Below the pieces are notes generated by a model, which was not told the origin of the DNA, ran no database searches, and worked only from the letters and a program-made list of their open reading frames with translations. Below, in pieces: positions 25,090 through 32,869 of a DNA stretch of 64,000 nucleotides. Origin of the DNA: Streptomyces sp. NBC_01460 (GTDB taxonomy: Bacteria; Actinomycetota; Actinomycetes; Streptomycetales; Streptomycetaceae); the NCBI RefSeq assembly GCF_036227405.1, contig NZ_CP109473.1:6882001-6946000 (forward strand), in the 5' to 3' direction. The first letter of the stretch is position 1; the number at the start of each line of letters is the position of its first letter. Position numbers and translations under genes: made by a program.

Positions 25090-25701
25090 TCAGCCGGTCG
25101 CGGGGCGGGTCGCGATGCCCTCAAGGATCATCAGGACGAAACGGGCACTCCCGTCACGGTCGGCCGGGCTGTTCTCCCGCACCCAGGCGGCCCCGCTCAT
25201 CAGGTCGAAGAGCTCGTCGGCGGTGAGGTCCCCCCGCACCTGACCGGCGACCTGCGCCGCCCGCAGTAGGCGCGCCCCACTGCTGTGCATGGCGTTGCAC
25301 GCGGCGTACGACGGAGTCCCCTCGTCGTACATGCTCCGGGTCAGGATGCCGACCAGTCCCCGGAACGTGCTGAAGTGCCGTACGGCCCTCCGCATCCACT
25401 CGGCCAGGGCGGCCAGGGGGTCCGGGGCGCCGGACAGTTCCTCGGCCCGGCCGATCAGCTCCGCCAGACCTTCCCTGGTCGCCGCCTCCACGAGCGACGC
25501 CCTCGTGGGGAAGTGCCGGTAGAGCGTGCCGATCGCGACCCCCGCCTGCCCGGCGATGTCCTCCAGCGAGGCGTCGGCGCCCTGCGATTCGAAGGCCTTG
25601 CCGGCCGCGGAGAGGATCGCGTCGTAATTACGGGCGCCGTCGGCACGCTTGGGTCGACGGGCGATGTACGGCTGGGCGTCCGGCACGGATTCCGCCTCCA
25701 C
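25090..25701 (-). CDS. TetR/AcrR family repressor of the adjacent MFS exporter
   Basis: A 203-residue regulator. The HTH is 'ASLEDIAGQAGVAIGTLYRHFPTRASLVEA', with a typical TetR 'GTLYRHF' recognition helix. The C-terminal domain ('LRAAQVAGQVRGDLTADELFDLMSGAAWVRE') resembles the TetR_C group that controls drug exporters. GTG at 25701 is used; a GTG five codons later is an alternative. It is divergent from an EmrB-type MFS gene across a 94-base region with palindromes, the standard arrangement for repression relieved by the exported drug. Confidence 0.9.
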   Translation of the reverse strand: MEAESVPDAQPYIARRPKRADGARNYDAILSAAGKAFESQGADASLEDIAGQAGVAIGTLYRHFPTRASLVEAATREGLAELIGRAEELSGAPDPLAALAEWMRRAVRHFSTFRGLVGILTRSMYDEGTPSYAACNAMHSSGARLLRAAQVAGQVRGDLTADELFDLMSGAAWVRENSPADRDGSARFVLMILEGIATRPATG

Positions 25702-25708
25702 TTGACTA

Positions 25709-25770
25709 CCTGAGGGAGCCTCAGGTTAACTGCGGTCCGACATAACCTGAGGCTGTCTCACTATAGCCTC
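25709..25770. promoter_or_regulatory. TetR operator region between regulator and MFS exporter
   Basis: CCTGAGG-GAG-CCTCAGG (25709-25725) is a perfect palindrome next to the regulator start. The same half-site CCTGAGG recurs at 25746-25752. It forms part of a second inverted repeat, GAGGCT (25749-25754) with AGCCTC (25765-25770), which brackets a TATAG -10-like element of the exporter promoter. Two sites sharing a half-site fit joint control of both divergent genes. Confidence 0.6.
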
Positions 25771-25795
25771 GACCGCTGGACGTGGAGGCACACCC

Positions 25796-27220
25796 ATGAC
25801 CGCAGACACCGTCCCCGACGGCGTTCCCGCACCCCGGGCACCGTCCAGGGCCTGGGGCCTCGCTCTCACGGCGATCGTCGGAGCGGAGTTCATGCTCCAG
25901 CTCGACGGCACGATCGTGAACGTCGCCCTGCCCACGCTCCAGGAGGACCTCGGGGTCTCCGTCACCGGCGGGTCCTGGGTCCCGAACGCCTTCCTGCTGG
26001 CCTTCGGCGGGCTGCTGCTGTTAGCCGGACGCCTCGGTGACGTGCTCGGCCACCGCAAGGTCTTCCTCGGCGGGATCGGCCTGGTGGTCATCGCCTCCCT
26101 GATCGCAGGCCTCGCCCCCGACCTCGAGGTCCTGCTCGTCGGCCGCGTGCTCCAGGGGGCGGGCGCGGCCGTCGCCGGCCCGACCGGACTGGCCCTGCTG
26201 ACCCTCGCCTTCGAAGGGGAGCACCGCCGCCGCGCCTTCGGTCTCTACTCCACGGTGACCGGACTCGGCGCCTCCGCGGGCATGGTCCTCGGCGGTGTGC
26301 TGACCTGGCTGGGGGACTGGCGCTGGAGCCTGCTGGTCAACGTGCCCATCGGTCTGGCCGTCATCCTCATAGGCCTCCGCACGCCGGGGCTCAGGGACGA
26401 CGCCACTCGGGCCCGGTCGCTCGGCCTGCCCAGCGCGCTGCTGGTCACCCTCGCCGTCACCTCCGGCGTCTACGGACTCGTGCACGCCGCCGAGAAGGGC
26501 TGGGGCGACGGTGCGACCCTCGGCTCGCTCGCCGCATCGGTGGTCCTGTGGGGCGTTCTGCTCGTCGTGGACCGTCGCGCGGCCGAACCCCTGCTGCCGG
26601 GCGCGATCTTCGCCGACCGGGCCCGGGCCGGAGCCTTCGTGAACCTGCTCCTCCTCGCGGCCGTGCTCACCAGCTTCCTGATCTATCTGGTGCAGTACCT
26701 CCAGAACGTCCTCGGCTTCGACGCCCTGGAGAGCGGATTCGCGATCCTGCCGTTCGGCGCCGCCCTGCTGGTGTCCACCCAGGCACTCACGAAGCTCGTC
26801 GCCACCGTCGATCTCCGGGTCCGTGCCGTGGTCGGCCTTCTCGTCGTGCTCGCCGGCATCGGCTGGCTGACCCCGCTGGACGAGCACAGCTCCTACGCGA
26901 CGGGAGTGCTGCCCCAGATCGTGCTGATCGGCCTCGGGGTCGGTGTGGCGATCATCCCGTTCAACCTGGTGATCCTCACCACCGCGCCGCCCGAGCACGC
27001 CGGGATCGCCGCCGGTGTGCTGCAGACCGCACTCACCATCGGCGGATCGGTCGGACTCGCCGTACTCCTCATCCCCTTCACCGACGGCGCGGGAGCGGCG
27101 GACACCATCTCCCGTGTCTTCGTCTGGGCCTCGCTGATCACCGTGCTCGCGATTCTGGCGACACTCGCCTTCTGGTTCGGCCCGGGAGCGAGGAAGGCCT
27201 CCCCGGCGGCCGGAGGGTGA
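25796..27220 (+). CDS. MFS transporter, DHA2 (EmrB/QacA) family
   Basis: A 474-residue drug:H+ antiporter with about 14 hydrophobic helices. Helix 1 carries motif D1, 'LQLDGTIVNVALPTLQEDL'; loop 2-3 has motif A, 'GRLGDVLGHRKVFLGG'; motif C lies in 'GLGASAGMVLGGVLTWLGDWRW'. It exports hydrophobic compounds or antibiotics; the substrate is unknown. The ATG at 25796 follows TGGAGG. It is divergent from its probable TetR repressor. Confidence 0.92.
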   Translation: MTADTVPDGVPAPRAPSRAWGLALTAIVGAEFMLQLDGTIVNVALPTLQEDLGVSVTGGSWVPNAFLLAFGGLLLLAGRLGDVLGHRKVFLGGIGLVVIASLIAGLAPDLEVLLVGRVLQGAGAAVAGPTGLALLTLAFEGEHRRRAFGLYSTVTGLGASAGMVLGGVLTWLGDWRWSLLVNVPIGLAVILIGLRTPGLRDDATRARSLGLPSALLVTLAVTSGVYGLVHAAEKGWGDGATLGSLAASVVLWGVLLVVDRRAAEPLLPGAIFADRARAGAFVNLLLLAAVLTSFLIYLVQYLQNVLGFDALESGFAILPFGAALLVSTQALTKLVATVDLRVRAVVGLLVVLAGIGWLTPLDEHSSYATGVLPQIVLIGLGVGVAIIPFNLVILTTAPPEHAGIAAGVLQTALTIGGSVGLAVLLIPFTDGAGAADTISRVFVWASLITVLAILATLAFWFGPGARKASPAAGG

Positions 27221-27255
27221 GGCGGAGGGGCCGGCGGGAGGAACGGCATCACACC

Positions 27256-28002
27256 TCAGGTCGCGGCGCGGTGGGAGGTGCGGGGTGCGGTGGGGAGCGG
27301 GGCCTGGGCGGTGCGGGTGACGTCGCCGATCAGCTCCACCACATCGGGGCCGTACGCCTGGGAGTTGACCACCTTCAGGAGCAGTACGAAGGACCCGTTG
27401 CGGTGCTTGCGCCGCAGCTTCTCGTAGTTGCGCATCAGGTAGCGCGAGGCGGCCTGGTTGGTGATGGCGCGCTGTCCGCAGAGCAGGAAGACGGGCCGGG
27501 CGTCCTGGCCGCCCGTCAGCCGGGCGAGCAGGACGTGCTCGGAGGTGCCCGGCTCCAGCCGGTAGCGCTCCGAGCCCACCTGGAAGGCCGCGCGGTCGGG
27601 GCCCGGTTCGGTCCCGGTGCTGATCTGAACGCCCGGAAGGAGCGACTGGAGGTGGGCCGCCATACGCCGGTTGGATCCCGGCCCGCCGACGCAGAACTCG
27701 GTACGTTCTCCGAAGCCCTGCTGGGCGGTGTCGTGGGACACGATCTGGGCGTGGGCCTCGCAGTCCTTGATGAGGGCGGAGAGTTCCAGCAGGGCGAAGA
27801 CGTCGTGGCGGTGGACCGCGCCGTCACCGCCGGCGTCGCGGTTGACGACGAGCAGGCACTCGGAGTTCCCCGGGAGCCCGAAGAAGGCCTGCTTGCGGCG
27901 GAGCCCGCGCCGCCAGAGGTACGTACGGGCGACCCAGCCGAGGGCGGCGCTGATTCCGGCGGCTATGAGACCGAGCACGATGTTGCGTACGTCGTCATTC
28001 AT
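27256..28002 (-). CDS. membrane-anchored protein of unknown function
   Basis: A 248-residue protein with one N-terminal membrane helix ('IVLGLIAAGISAALGWVA') followed by a basic stretch and a soluble domain. Recognisable blocks are 'SECLLVVNRDAGGDGAVHRHDVFALLEL', 'GPGSNRRMAAHLQSLLPGV' and 'PVFLLCGQRAITNQAASRYLMRNYEKL', which suggest an alpha/beta (Rossmann-like) fold. No characterised family was identified. ATG at 28002 places the helix at the extreme N-terminus. It lies downstream of the PP2C phosphatase on the same strand, separated from it by a strong terminator. Confidence 0.7.
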   Translation of the reverse strand: MNDDVRNIVLGLIAAGISAALGWVARTYLWRRGLRRKQAFFGLPGNSECLLVVNRDAGGDGAVHRHDVFALLELSALIKDCEAHAQIVSHDTAQQGFGERTEFCVGGPGSNRRMAAHLQSLLPGVQISTGTEPGPDRAAFQVGSERYRLEPGTSEHVLLARLTGGQDARPVFLLCGQRAITNQAASRYLMRNYEKLRRKHRNGSFVLLLKVVNSQAYGPDVVELIGDVTRTAQAPLPTAPRTSHRAAT

Positions 28003-28015
28003 GAGCGGGCATGGT

Positions 28016-28069
28016 AGCGGTCCGTTCGGACACCTGCCCGAAGCAGCCCTGACAGGTACGGCCGGTGCC
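28016..28069. repeat. dispersed ~53-bp direct repeat, copy 1
   Basis: This segment matches 29522-29573 at roughly 46 of 53 positions with one gap, in the same orientation. It lies just upstream of the start of the membrane-anchored unknown protein. The two copies bracket the PP2C phosphatase gene. Neither copy is inside a credible gene. Confidence 0.6.
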
Positions 28070-28107
28070 CCGTTCCCCGCCGCCGACGGTGGGGAACGGG
28101 GCACCGG
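28062..28107 (-). terminator. terminator of the PP2C phosphatase gene
   Basis: A perfect 17-base-pair stem (28062-28078 with 28091-28107) with a 12-base loop begins four bases beyond the stop codon of the phosphatase gene. Its position identifies it as the transcription terminator of that minus-strand gene. It overlaps the right end of the dispersed repeat. Confidence 0.8.
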
Positions 28108-28110
28108 TGG

Positions 28111-29346
28111 TCACAGACGGATGATGACCAGCGCGGTGTCGTCGGTGTTGCCCGTGGGCGGCAGGAGGTCTGCCAGGAGGGCGTCGGCCAGCGTCTCGGG
28201 GTCCGACCGCCGATGGAGGACGAGGGCCCCGGCGAGGCGGGCCAGACCGGCGTCGATGTCCTCGTCACGGCGCTCGATCAGCCCGTCGGTGTACAGCACC
28301 AGGGTGGCGCCCTCGACGAAGGGCACCGTGGCCTCCGGGCGGGGGACGTGATGGGGGCGGGCGCCCAGCGGCGGGTCGGTCGCCCGGTCGAGGAAGACCA
28401 CGGTGCCGTCAGGACCGAGCAGCGCGGGGGGTGGGTGGCCGGCGCTGCTGTACACGACGGTGTGAGTGCTCCAGTCGATGAAGGTCTTCACCGCGGTGGT
28501 CGACTCGGCGCCGTCGACATGGCGGGCGTAGAGCCCGAGGGCCTCCAGCGCACGTGCCGGGCCTTCGGCGACACGGGCCGCCGCGCTCAGGGCGCTGCGC
28601 AACTGCCCCATGACACATGCCGCCTTGAGGCCGTGACCGACGACGTCGCCGACGGCGACCGCGATGCGGTCACCGGGCAGGTCGACCAGGTCGTACCAGT
28701 CGCCGCACACGTTCAGGGTCCCGACCGCGGGCTGGTAGCGGACCGCGGCCCGGTGGTGCCCGACCGGAGTGGGGGCGGGAAGCATCGCCTCCTGCAGGGC
28801 CAGGGCGACCTCGCGATCGCGCTCGTGGGCCCGGCGCAGACGCTCGTTGATCTCCTGGAGTTCGCGGGCGCGGGTGTAGAGCTCGGCCTCCAGCACACGG
28901 GCGCGGTCGTCGTTGTCGGGCCCGCCGCCGTCGCGGGCCTGGATGAGCTCGGTGACCTCCTCGACGCGGTGGACGACCAGCATCACGTTTCCGTCCGGGT
29001 CGAGCACGGGCGCGTTGACGGGACTCCAATAGTGCTTCACCCAGTGGCCCGGCCGCTCGCGCTCCTCGATGTCGTACCGCACCAGGGCCATGGTGTCGCG
29101 CTCCCCGCCGGCCACCACGCGCAGCATGGACTCCCGGGTCTCCCGCATGCCGGCGGCGGCGGGATCGTTGGGGTTCTCCGGGAACACGTCGAAGATGTAC
29201 TGGCCGAGCAGCTGCTCGCGTGTGCGTCCGGCCAGGCGGAGGAAGTCCTCGTTCGCGTCGGCGTACACCAGGTCGGGGGTGAGCAGGGCGACCATGCCGG
29301 GGAGGGCGTGGAAGACCGCCGCGTAATCGATCTGCGGTTCCCTCAT
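28111..29346 (-). CDS. PAS domain PP2C-type serine/threonine phosphatase (RsbU/SpoIIE-like)
   Basis: A 411-residue protein. The N-terminal PAS domain (about residues 8-125) begins 'VFHALPGMVALLTPDLVYADANEDFLRLAGRTREQLLG'. A coiled linker follows ('ARVLEAELYTRARELQEINERLRRAHERD'), then a SpoIIE/PP2C phosphatase with metal-binding 'CGDWYDLVDLPGDRIAVAVGDVVGHG', 'SSAGHPPPALL' and 'LVLYTDGLIERR'. Such proteins dephosphorylate anti-anti-sigma factors in response to a PAS signal. No partner anti-sigma gene is adjacent, as is common in Streptomyces. The ATG at 29346 is preferred to a GTG 42 bases upstream, which would overlap its ribosome site. Confidence 0.9.
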   Translation of the reverse strand: MREPQIDYAAVFHALPGMVALLTPDLVYADANEDFLRLAGRTREQLLGQYIFDVFPENPNDPAAAGMRETRESMLRVVAGGERDTMALVRYDIEERERPGHWVKHYWSPVNAPVLDPDGNVMLVVHRVEEVTELIQARDGGGPDNDDRARVLEAELYTRARELQEINERLRRAHERDREVALALQEAMLPAPTPVGHHRAAVRYQPAVGTLNVCGDWYDLVDLPGDRIAVAVGDVVGHGLKAACVMGQLRSALSAAARVAEGPARALEALGLYARHVDGAESTTAVKTFIDWSTHTVVYSSAGHPPPALLGPDGTVVFLDRATDPPLGARPHHVPRPEATVPFVEGATLVLYTDGLIERRDEDIDAGLARLAGALVLHRRSDPETLADALLADLLPPTGNTDDTALVIIRL

Positions 29347-29521
29347 GTGCTGTCCGCCTCGGTGCCGACCGGTACTGTGCGGTTCCACCTTAGGAGGAGC
29401 CGGGCCCCCGGGCGCGGGAGCGACCCCCTGGGGCCGGGAGAATCACCTGGGCGTCCACAGGAGGGCCCCGGAACGACCCGGGCGCGAGGCGCGCCGGCCG
29501 TCGTTCACGCGCGGGAGCGGC

Positions 29522-29573
29522 AGCGGTCCGTCCGGACACCTGACCGAGGCGGTCCTGACGGTACGGGCGGTGC
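29522..29573. repeat. dispersed ~53-bp direct repeat, copy 2
   Basis: Second copy of the repeat at 28016-28069, located about 40 bases upstream of the gamma-glutamyltransferase start. It lies in the 267-base space between that gene and the divergent phosphatase gene, which shows no other gene. Confidence 0.6.
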
Positions 29574-29613
29574 GGCGCTACCCTGCGCGGACGATCCTTC
29601 ACTGGAGGTACGG

Positions 29614-31419
29614 ATGCGTCATTCCGTCGGCCGGAATGTGTCGTTCCTAAGCGTGATCGCTGTCATCGGCTCGCTCGGCGCCGCGGCCCCCGCGGCCTCG
29701 GCGCCACCCGTACCGCCTCCCAAGTCGCCGGTGGCGGTGGGATACGGGGGAGCGGTGTCGAGCGTCGACGCGGATGCCTCGGCTGCCGGGATCGAAGTGC
29801 TCCGAAAGGGGGGAAACGCCGTTGACGCGGCCGTCGCCACCGCCGCCGCGCTGGGGGTCACCGAGCCGTACTCGGCGGGCATCGGGGGTGGCGGGTACTT
29901 CGTCCACTACGACGCCAGGACGGGCCGCGTGCAGACCGTCGACGGGCGCGAGACCGCCCCGCGCAGCGCGGACTCCTCGCTCTTCCTGGAGAACGGGCAG
30001 CCGATCCCCTTCAACGACGCCGTCACCAGCGGCCTGGGCGTCGGCACCCCCGGCACGCCGGCCACCTGGGAGAAGGCGCTCGACGCCTGGGGCAGCAAGC
30101 CGCTCGGACGGCTGCTCGAACCGGCCGAACGGCTGGCCCGTGACGGATTCGTCGTGGACGAGACCTTCCGGTCCCAGACCGCGGCCAACCAGGCCAGGTT
30201 CGCCGACTTCCCCGCCACGTCCGAACTCTTCCTGCCGGGCGGACAGTTGCCCGTGACGGGATCGGTGTTCAAGAACCCCGACCTCGCCCGTACGTACAGG
30301 ACGCTCGGCCGCGAGGGGGTCGACGAGCTGTACCGGGGCGACCTGGCCCGGGACATCGTCTCGACGGTGCGGAAACCGCCCGTGGACCCGGCGGCCACCC
30401 GAGTGGTGCGCCCCGGGGATCTGACTGCCGCGGACCTGAAGGCGTACCGCGCGCTCCGCCAGGCTCCGACGAGAATCGGCTACCGGGGCCTCGACGTCTA
30501 CGGCATCGCACCCTCCTCGTCCGGGGGCACGAGTGTGGGTGAGGCCCTCAACATCCTGGAGTCGACCGACCTCTCGAAGGCGAGCACCACCCAGTACCTG
30601 CACCGCCTCATCGAGGCGAGCAGGATCGCGTTCGCCGACCGGGGACGCTGGGTCGGTGACCCGGCGTTCGAGGACGTGCCGACGCGGGAGCTGCTCAGCC
30701 AGCGCTTCGCGGACTCGCGCGAGTGCCTCATCAAGGACGACGCGGTCCTCACCAGCCCGCTCGCCCCCGGCGACCCGCGCGACCCGGCCCGCTGCGCCAC
30801 CGGGGGAGAGGCCGCCCCGACGACGTACGAGGGTGAGAACACGACGCATCTGACCACTGCCGACAAGTGGGGCAACGTCGTCGCGTACACCCTGACGATC
30901 GAGTCGACGGGCGGCAGCGGCATCACCGTGCCGGGGCGGGGATTCCTGCTCAACAACGAGCTGACCGACTTCTCCTTCGCACCGGCGAATCCGGCGGTGC
31001 ACGATCCGAACCTGCCGGGCCCGGCCAAGCGTCCGCGGTCGTCCATCTCGCCGACCATCGTGCTGGAGCACGGGAAGCCCGTCCTGGCCCTCGGATCGCC
31101 GGGCGGCGCCACCATCATCACCACCGTCCTGCAGTCGCTGACCGGGCACCTGGACCGGGGCCTGCCGCTGGTCGAGGCGATCGCCGCGCCGCGCGCCAGC
31201 CAGCGGAACTCCGCCACGACGGAGATCGAGCCGGGGCTGTGGGACAGCCCGGTGCGCGGGGAGCTGGAGGCCCTCGGACACGTGTTCAAGGCGAACCCGG
31301 AGATCGGGGCCGCCACCGGCATCCAGCGGCTGCCCGGAGGGCGCTGGCTCGCCGCCGCCGAAAAGGTGCGGCGCGGTGGTGGCTCGGCCATGGTGGTGCA
31401 TCCGAGCGGCCGTTCCTGA
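29614..31419 (+). CDS. ggt: secreted gamma-glutamyltransferase
   Basis: A 601-residue exported enzyme. The Sec signal peptide (about residues 1-32) ends with 'AAPAASA'. The GGT fold starts 'GGAVSSVDADASAAGIEVLRKGGNAVDAAVA'. The nucleophile Thr for autocleavage is in 'ENTTHLTTADKWGNVVAYT', and the oxyanion and substrate region is 'PRSSISPTIVLEHGKPVLALGSPGGATI'. It hydrolyses or transfers the gamma-glutamyl group of glutathione-like peptides outside the cell. ATG 29614 follows GGAGGT. A second, cytosolic GGT homologue lies in the antibiotic cluster at 56109. Confidence 0.92.
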   Translation: MRHSVGRNVSFLSVIAVIGSLGAAAPAASAPPVPPPKSPVAVGYGGAVSSVDADASAAGIEVLRKGGNAVDAAVATAAALGVTEPYSAGIGGGGYFVHYDARTGRVQTVDGRETAPRSADSSLFLENGQPIPFNDAVTSGLGVGTPGTPATWEKALDAWGSKPLGRLLEPAERLARDGFVVDETFRSQTAANQARFADFPATSELFLPGGQLPVTGSVFKNPDLARTYRTLGREGVDELYRGDLARDIVSTVRKPPVDPAATRVVRPGDLTAADLKAYRALRQAPTRIGYRGLDVYGIAPSSSGGTSVGEALNILESTDLSKASTTQYLHRLIEASRIAFADRGRWVGDPAFEDVPTRELLSQRFADSRECLIKDDAVLTSPLAPGDPRDPARCATGGEAAPTTYEGENTTHLTTADKWGNVVAYTLTIESTGGSGITVPGRGFLLNNELTDFSFAPANPAVHDPNLPGPAKRPRSSISPTIVLEHGKPVLALGSPGGATIITTVLQSLTGHLDRGLPLVEAIAAPRASQRNSATTEIEPGLWDSPVRGELEALGHVFKANPEIGAATGIQRLPGGRWLAAAEKVRRGGGSAMVVHPSGRS

Positions 31420-31438
31420 CGGTACGACGTCTGCATGG

Positions 31439-31486
31439 GCCTCGGGGCCGGTACGACGCTTCCGCGCGTCGTGCCGGCCCCGAGGC
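31439..31486 (+). terminator. terminator of the gamma-glutamyltransferase gene
   Basis: A 21-base-pair inverted repeat (31439-31459 with 31466-31486) with one wobble pair and loop TTCCGC begins 20 bases after the ggt stop codon. Confidence 0.85.
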
Positions 31487-31526
31487 TGTGCAGCGGGGGG
31501 CCGCTCCGGCAAGGGAGGGCCCGCCA

Positions 31527-32252
31527 GTGCCCTCCGCGTCCAGTGAAAGGGCATCTCCCACGGTGCGTAAGCGCATGCTCGCCCTCGCCGCGGCCTCGGG
31601 CGCCGTCGTCCTCGCCGCGTCGGCCCTCCCCGCATCGGCCGAATCCTCCGCCGGCGGCCCGGCCGAGGGCACGGTCGGCGCCGCCGAGCTCCTCGCGCGG
31701 GTGAAGACCTGCAGCCGGATCTCCCACGGGATGTACCGGACGGACCAGGGCACCCCGGCGGACATCCCCGTGTGCGGGACGAAGGAAGCCGTGTTCTGGA
31801 AGGCGGACATGGACATCGACTGCGACGGGAGGACCACCACCGCATGCAACAAGAAGACGGACCCGTCCTTCCAGGCGCAGACGGCGTTCACGACGTCGGC
31901 CGGCAAGCCGCTGGACGCCGCCGCGCTGCCGTACATCGTGGTCCCGGGCCCCGGGCCGATCTGGAAGTACTCCGGGGCCGGAATCGTGGGAGGCGGGGTG
32001 GCCGCCGTCATCCACGACGGGAAGGTCCGGTACGCCGTCGTCGGGGACACCGGCCCCACCGGGATCATCGGCGAGGCGTCGTACGCGACGGCCCGGGAGC
32101 TCGGGATCGACCCCGACCCGAAGACCGGCGGCACCGCGTCCGGCGTCACCTACATCCTCTTCCGGAATTCCGAGGTGTCGCCCATCGAGGACCACGCGGC
32201 CGCCGTCGCGGAGGGCGAGGCACTCGCCCGGAAGTTCGTCGCAGGCAACTGA
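31527..32252 (+). CDS. secreted GH75-type chitosanase-like protein
   Basis: A 241-residue exported protein. The signal peptide (about residues 1-38) ends 'LPASA'. The mature domain shows the GH75 chitosanase pattern: 'VFWKADMDIDCDGRTT' containing the catalytic Asp, 'DPSFQAQTAF', 'PYIVVPGPGPIWKY', 'AAVIHDGKVRYAVVGDTGPTGIIGEASYATARELGI' with the second acidic residue, and 'GVTYILFRNSEV'. It would cleave chitosan outside the cell. GTG at 31527 follows AAGGGAGGG; the GTG at 31563 also leaves an intact signal peptide. Confidence 0.82.
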   Translation: MPSASSERASPTVRKRMLALAAASGAVVLAASALPASAESSAGGPAEGTVGAAELLARVKTCSRISHGMYRTDQGTPADIPVCGTKEAVFWKADMDIDCDGRTTTACNKKTDPSFQAQTAFTTSAGKPLDAAALPYIVVPGPGPIWKYSGAGIVGGGVAAVIHDGKVRYAVVGDTGPTGIIGEASYATARELGIDPDPKTGGTASGVTYILFRNSEVSPIEDHAAAVAEGEALARKFVAGN

Positions 32253-32357
32253 CAGGCGGCTGACGGACGGTCGGCCGACGGCGGGACCCCGTCCCCGCGT
32301 TGCCGTCAGAACCGGGGGACCTCCCGCTCACGGCACAGGCCGAGTAGGGTCGCGCCC

Positions 32358-32738
32358 GTGACTCTCCAGGATTTCGCCCGCAGTGAGTACGTCAGCCTGA
32401 CCACCTACCGGAAGGACGGCACGCCCGTCGCCACGCCCGTCTGGGCCGCGGCCGACGGCGGGGTGCTGTACGTCTGGACCCGGTCGGACTCCTGGAAGGT
32501 GAAGCGGCTGCGCAACGACAGCCGGGTCCGTGTCACCGTCTGCGACGTCCGCGGCCGGATCGCCGAGGGTGCGCCGAGCGCCGAGGGGACGGCCCGGCTG
32601 CTCGACGGCGACGGGACCCGCGCGGTGCGCAAGGTGCTCGCCCGCAAGTACACGTGGAAGTTCTGGCTCGTGGACTGGCCCGCCATGGTCGCGCGGCTCG
32701 GCAAGCGGCCCCACACGGGGATCGCCGTCACCCTCTGA
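32358..32738 (+). CDS. PPOX class F420-dependent oxidoreductase
   Basis: A 126-residue split-barrel flavin/F420-binding protein. 'FARSEYVSLTTYRKDGTPVATPVWAAADGGVLYVWTRSDSWKVKRLRND' is the typical PPOX_F420 N-terminal half, with Lys and Arg residues that would hold the cofactor phosphate. Family members reduce small molecules with F420H2; the substrate is unknown. GTG start. It stands alone between two unrelated genes. Confidence 0.85.
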   Translation: MTLQDFARSEYVSLTTYRKDGTPVATPVWAAADGGVLYVWTRSDSWKVKRLRNDSRVRVTVCDVRGRIAEGAPSAEGTARLLDGDGTRAVRKVLARKYTWKFWLVDWPAMVARLGKRPHTGIAVTL

Positions 32739-32869
32739 CGGGCGCCCGGCCCGGTCGCGCCCGGCCGCACCACGCCGGAAAAGCTCGCGTAGCCCGTCCG
32801 TAACACGCCTGCGGTCCAATGCCCGGCAGACTGGAATGCTCCAGTCCCGGGCGACCGGTGAGGGCGACG

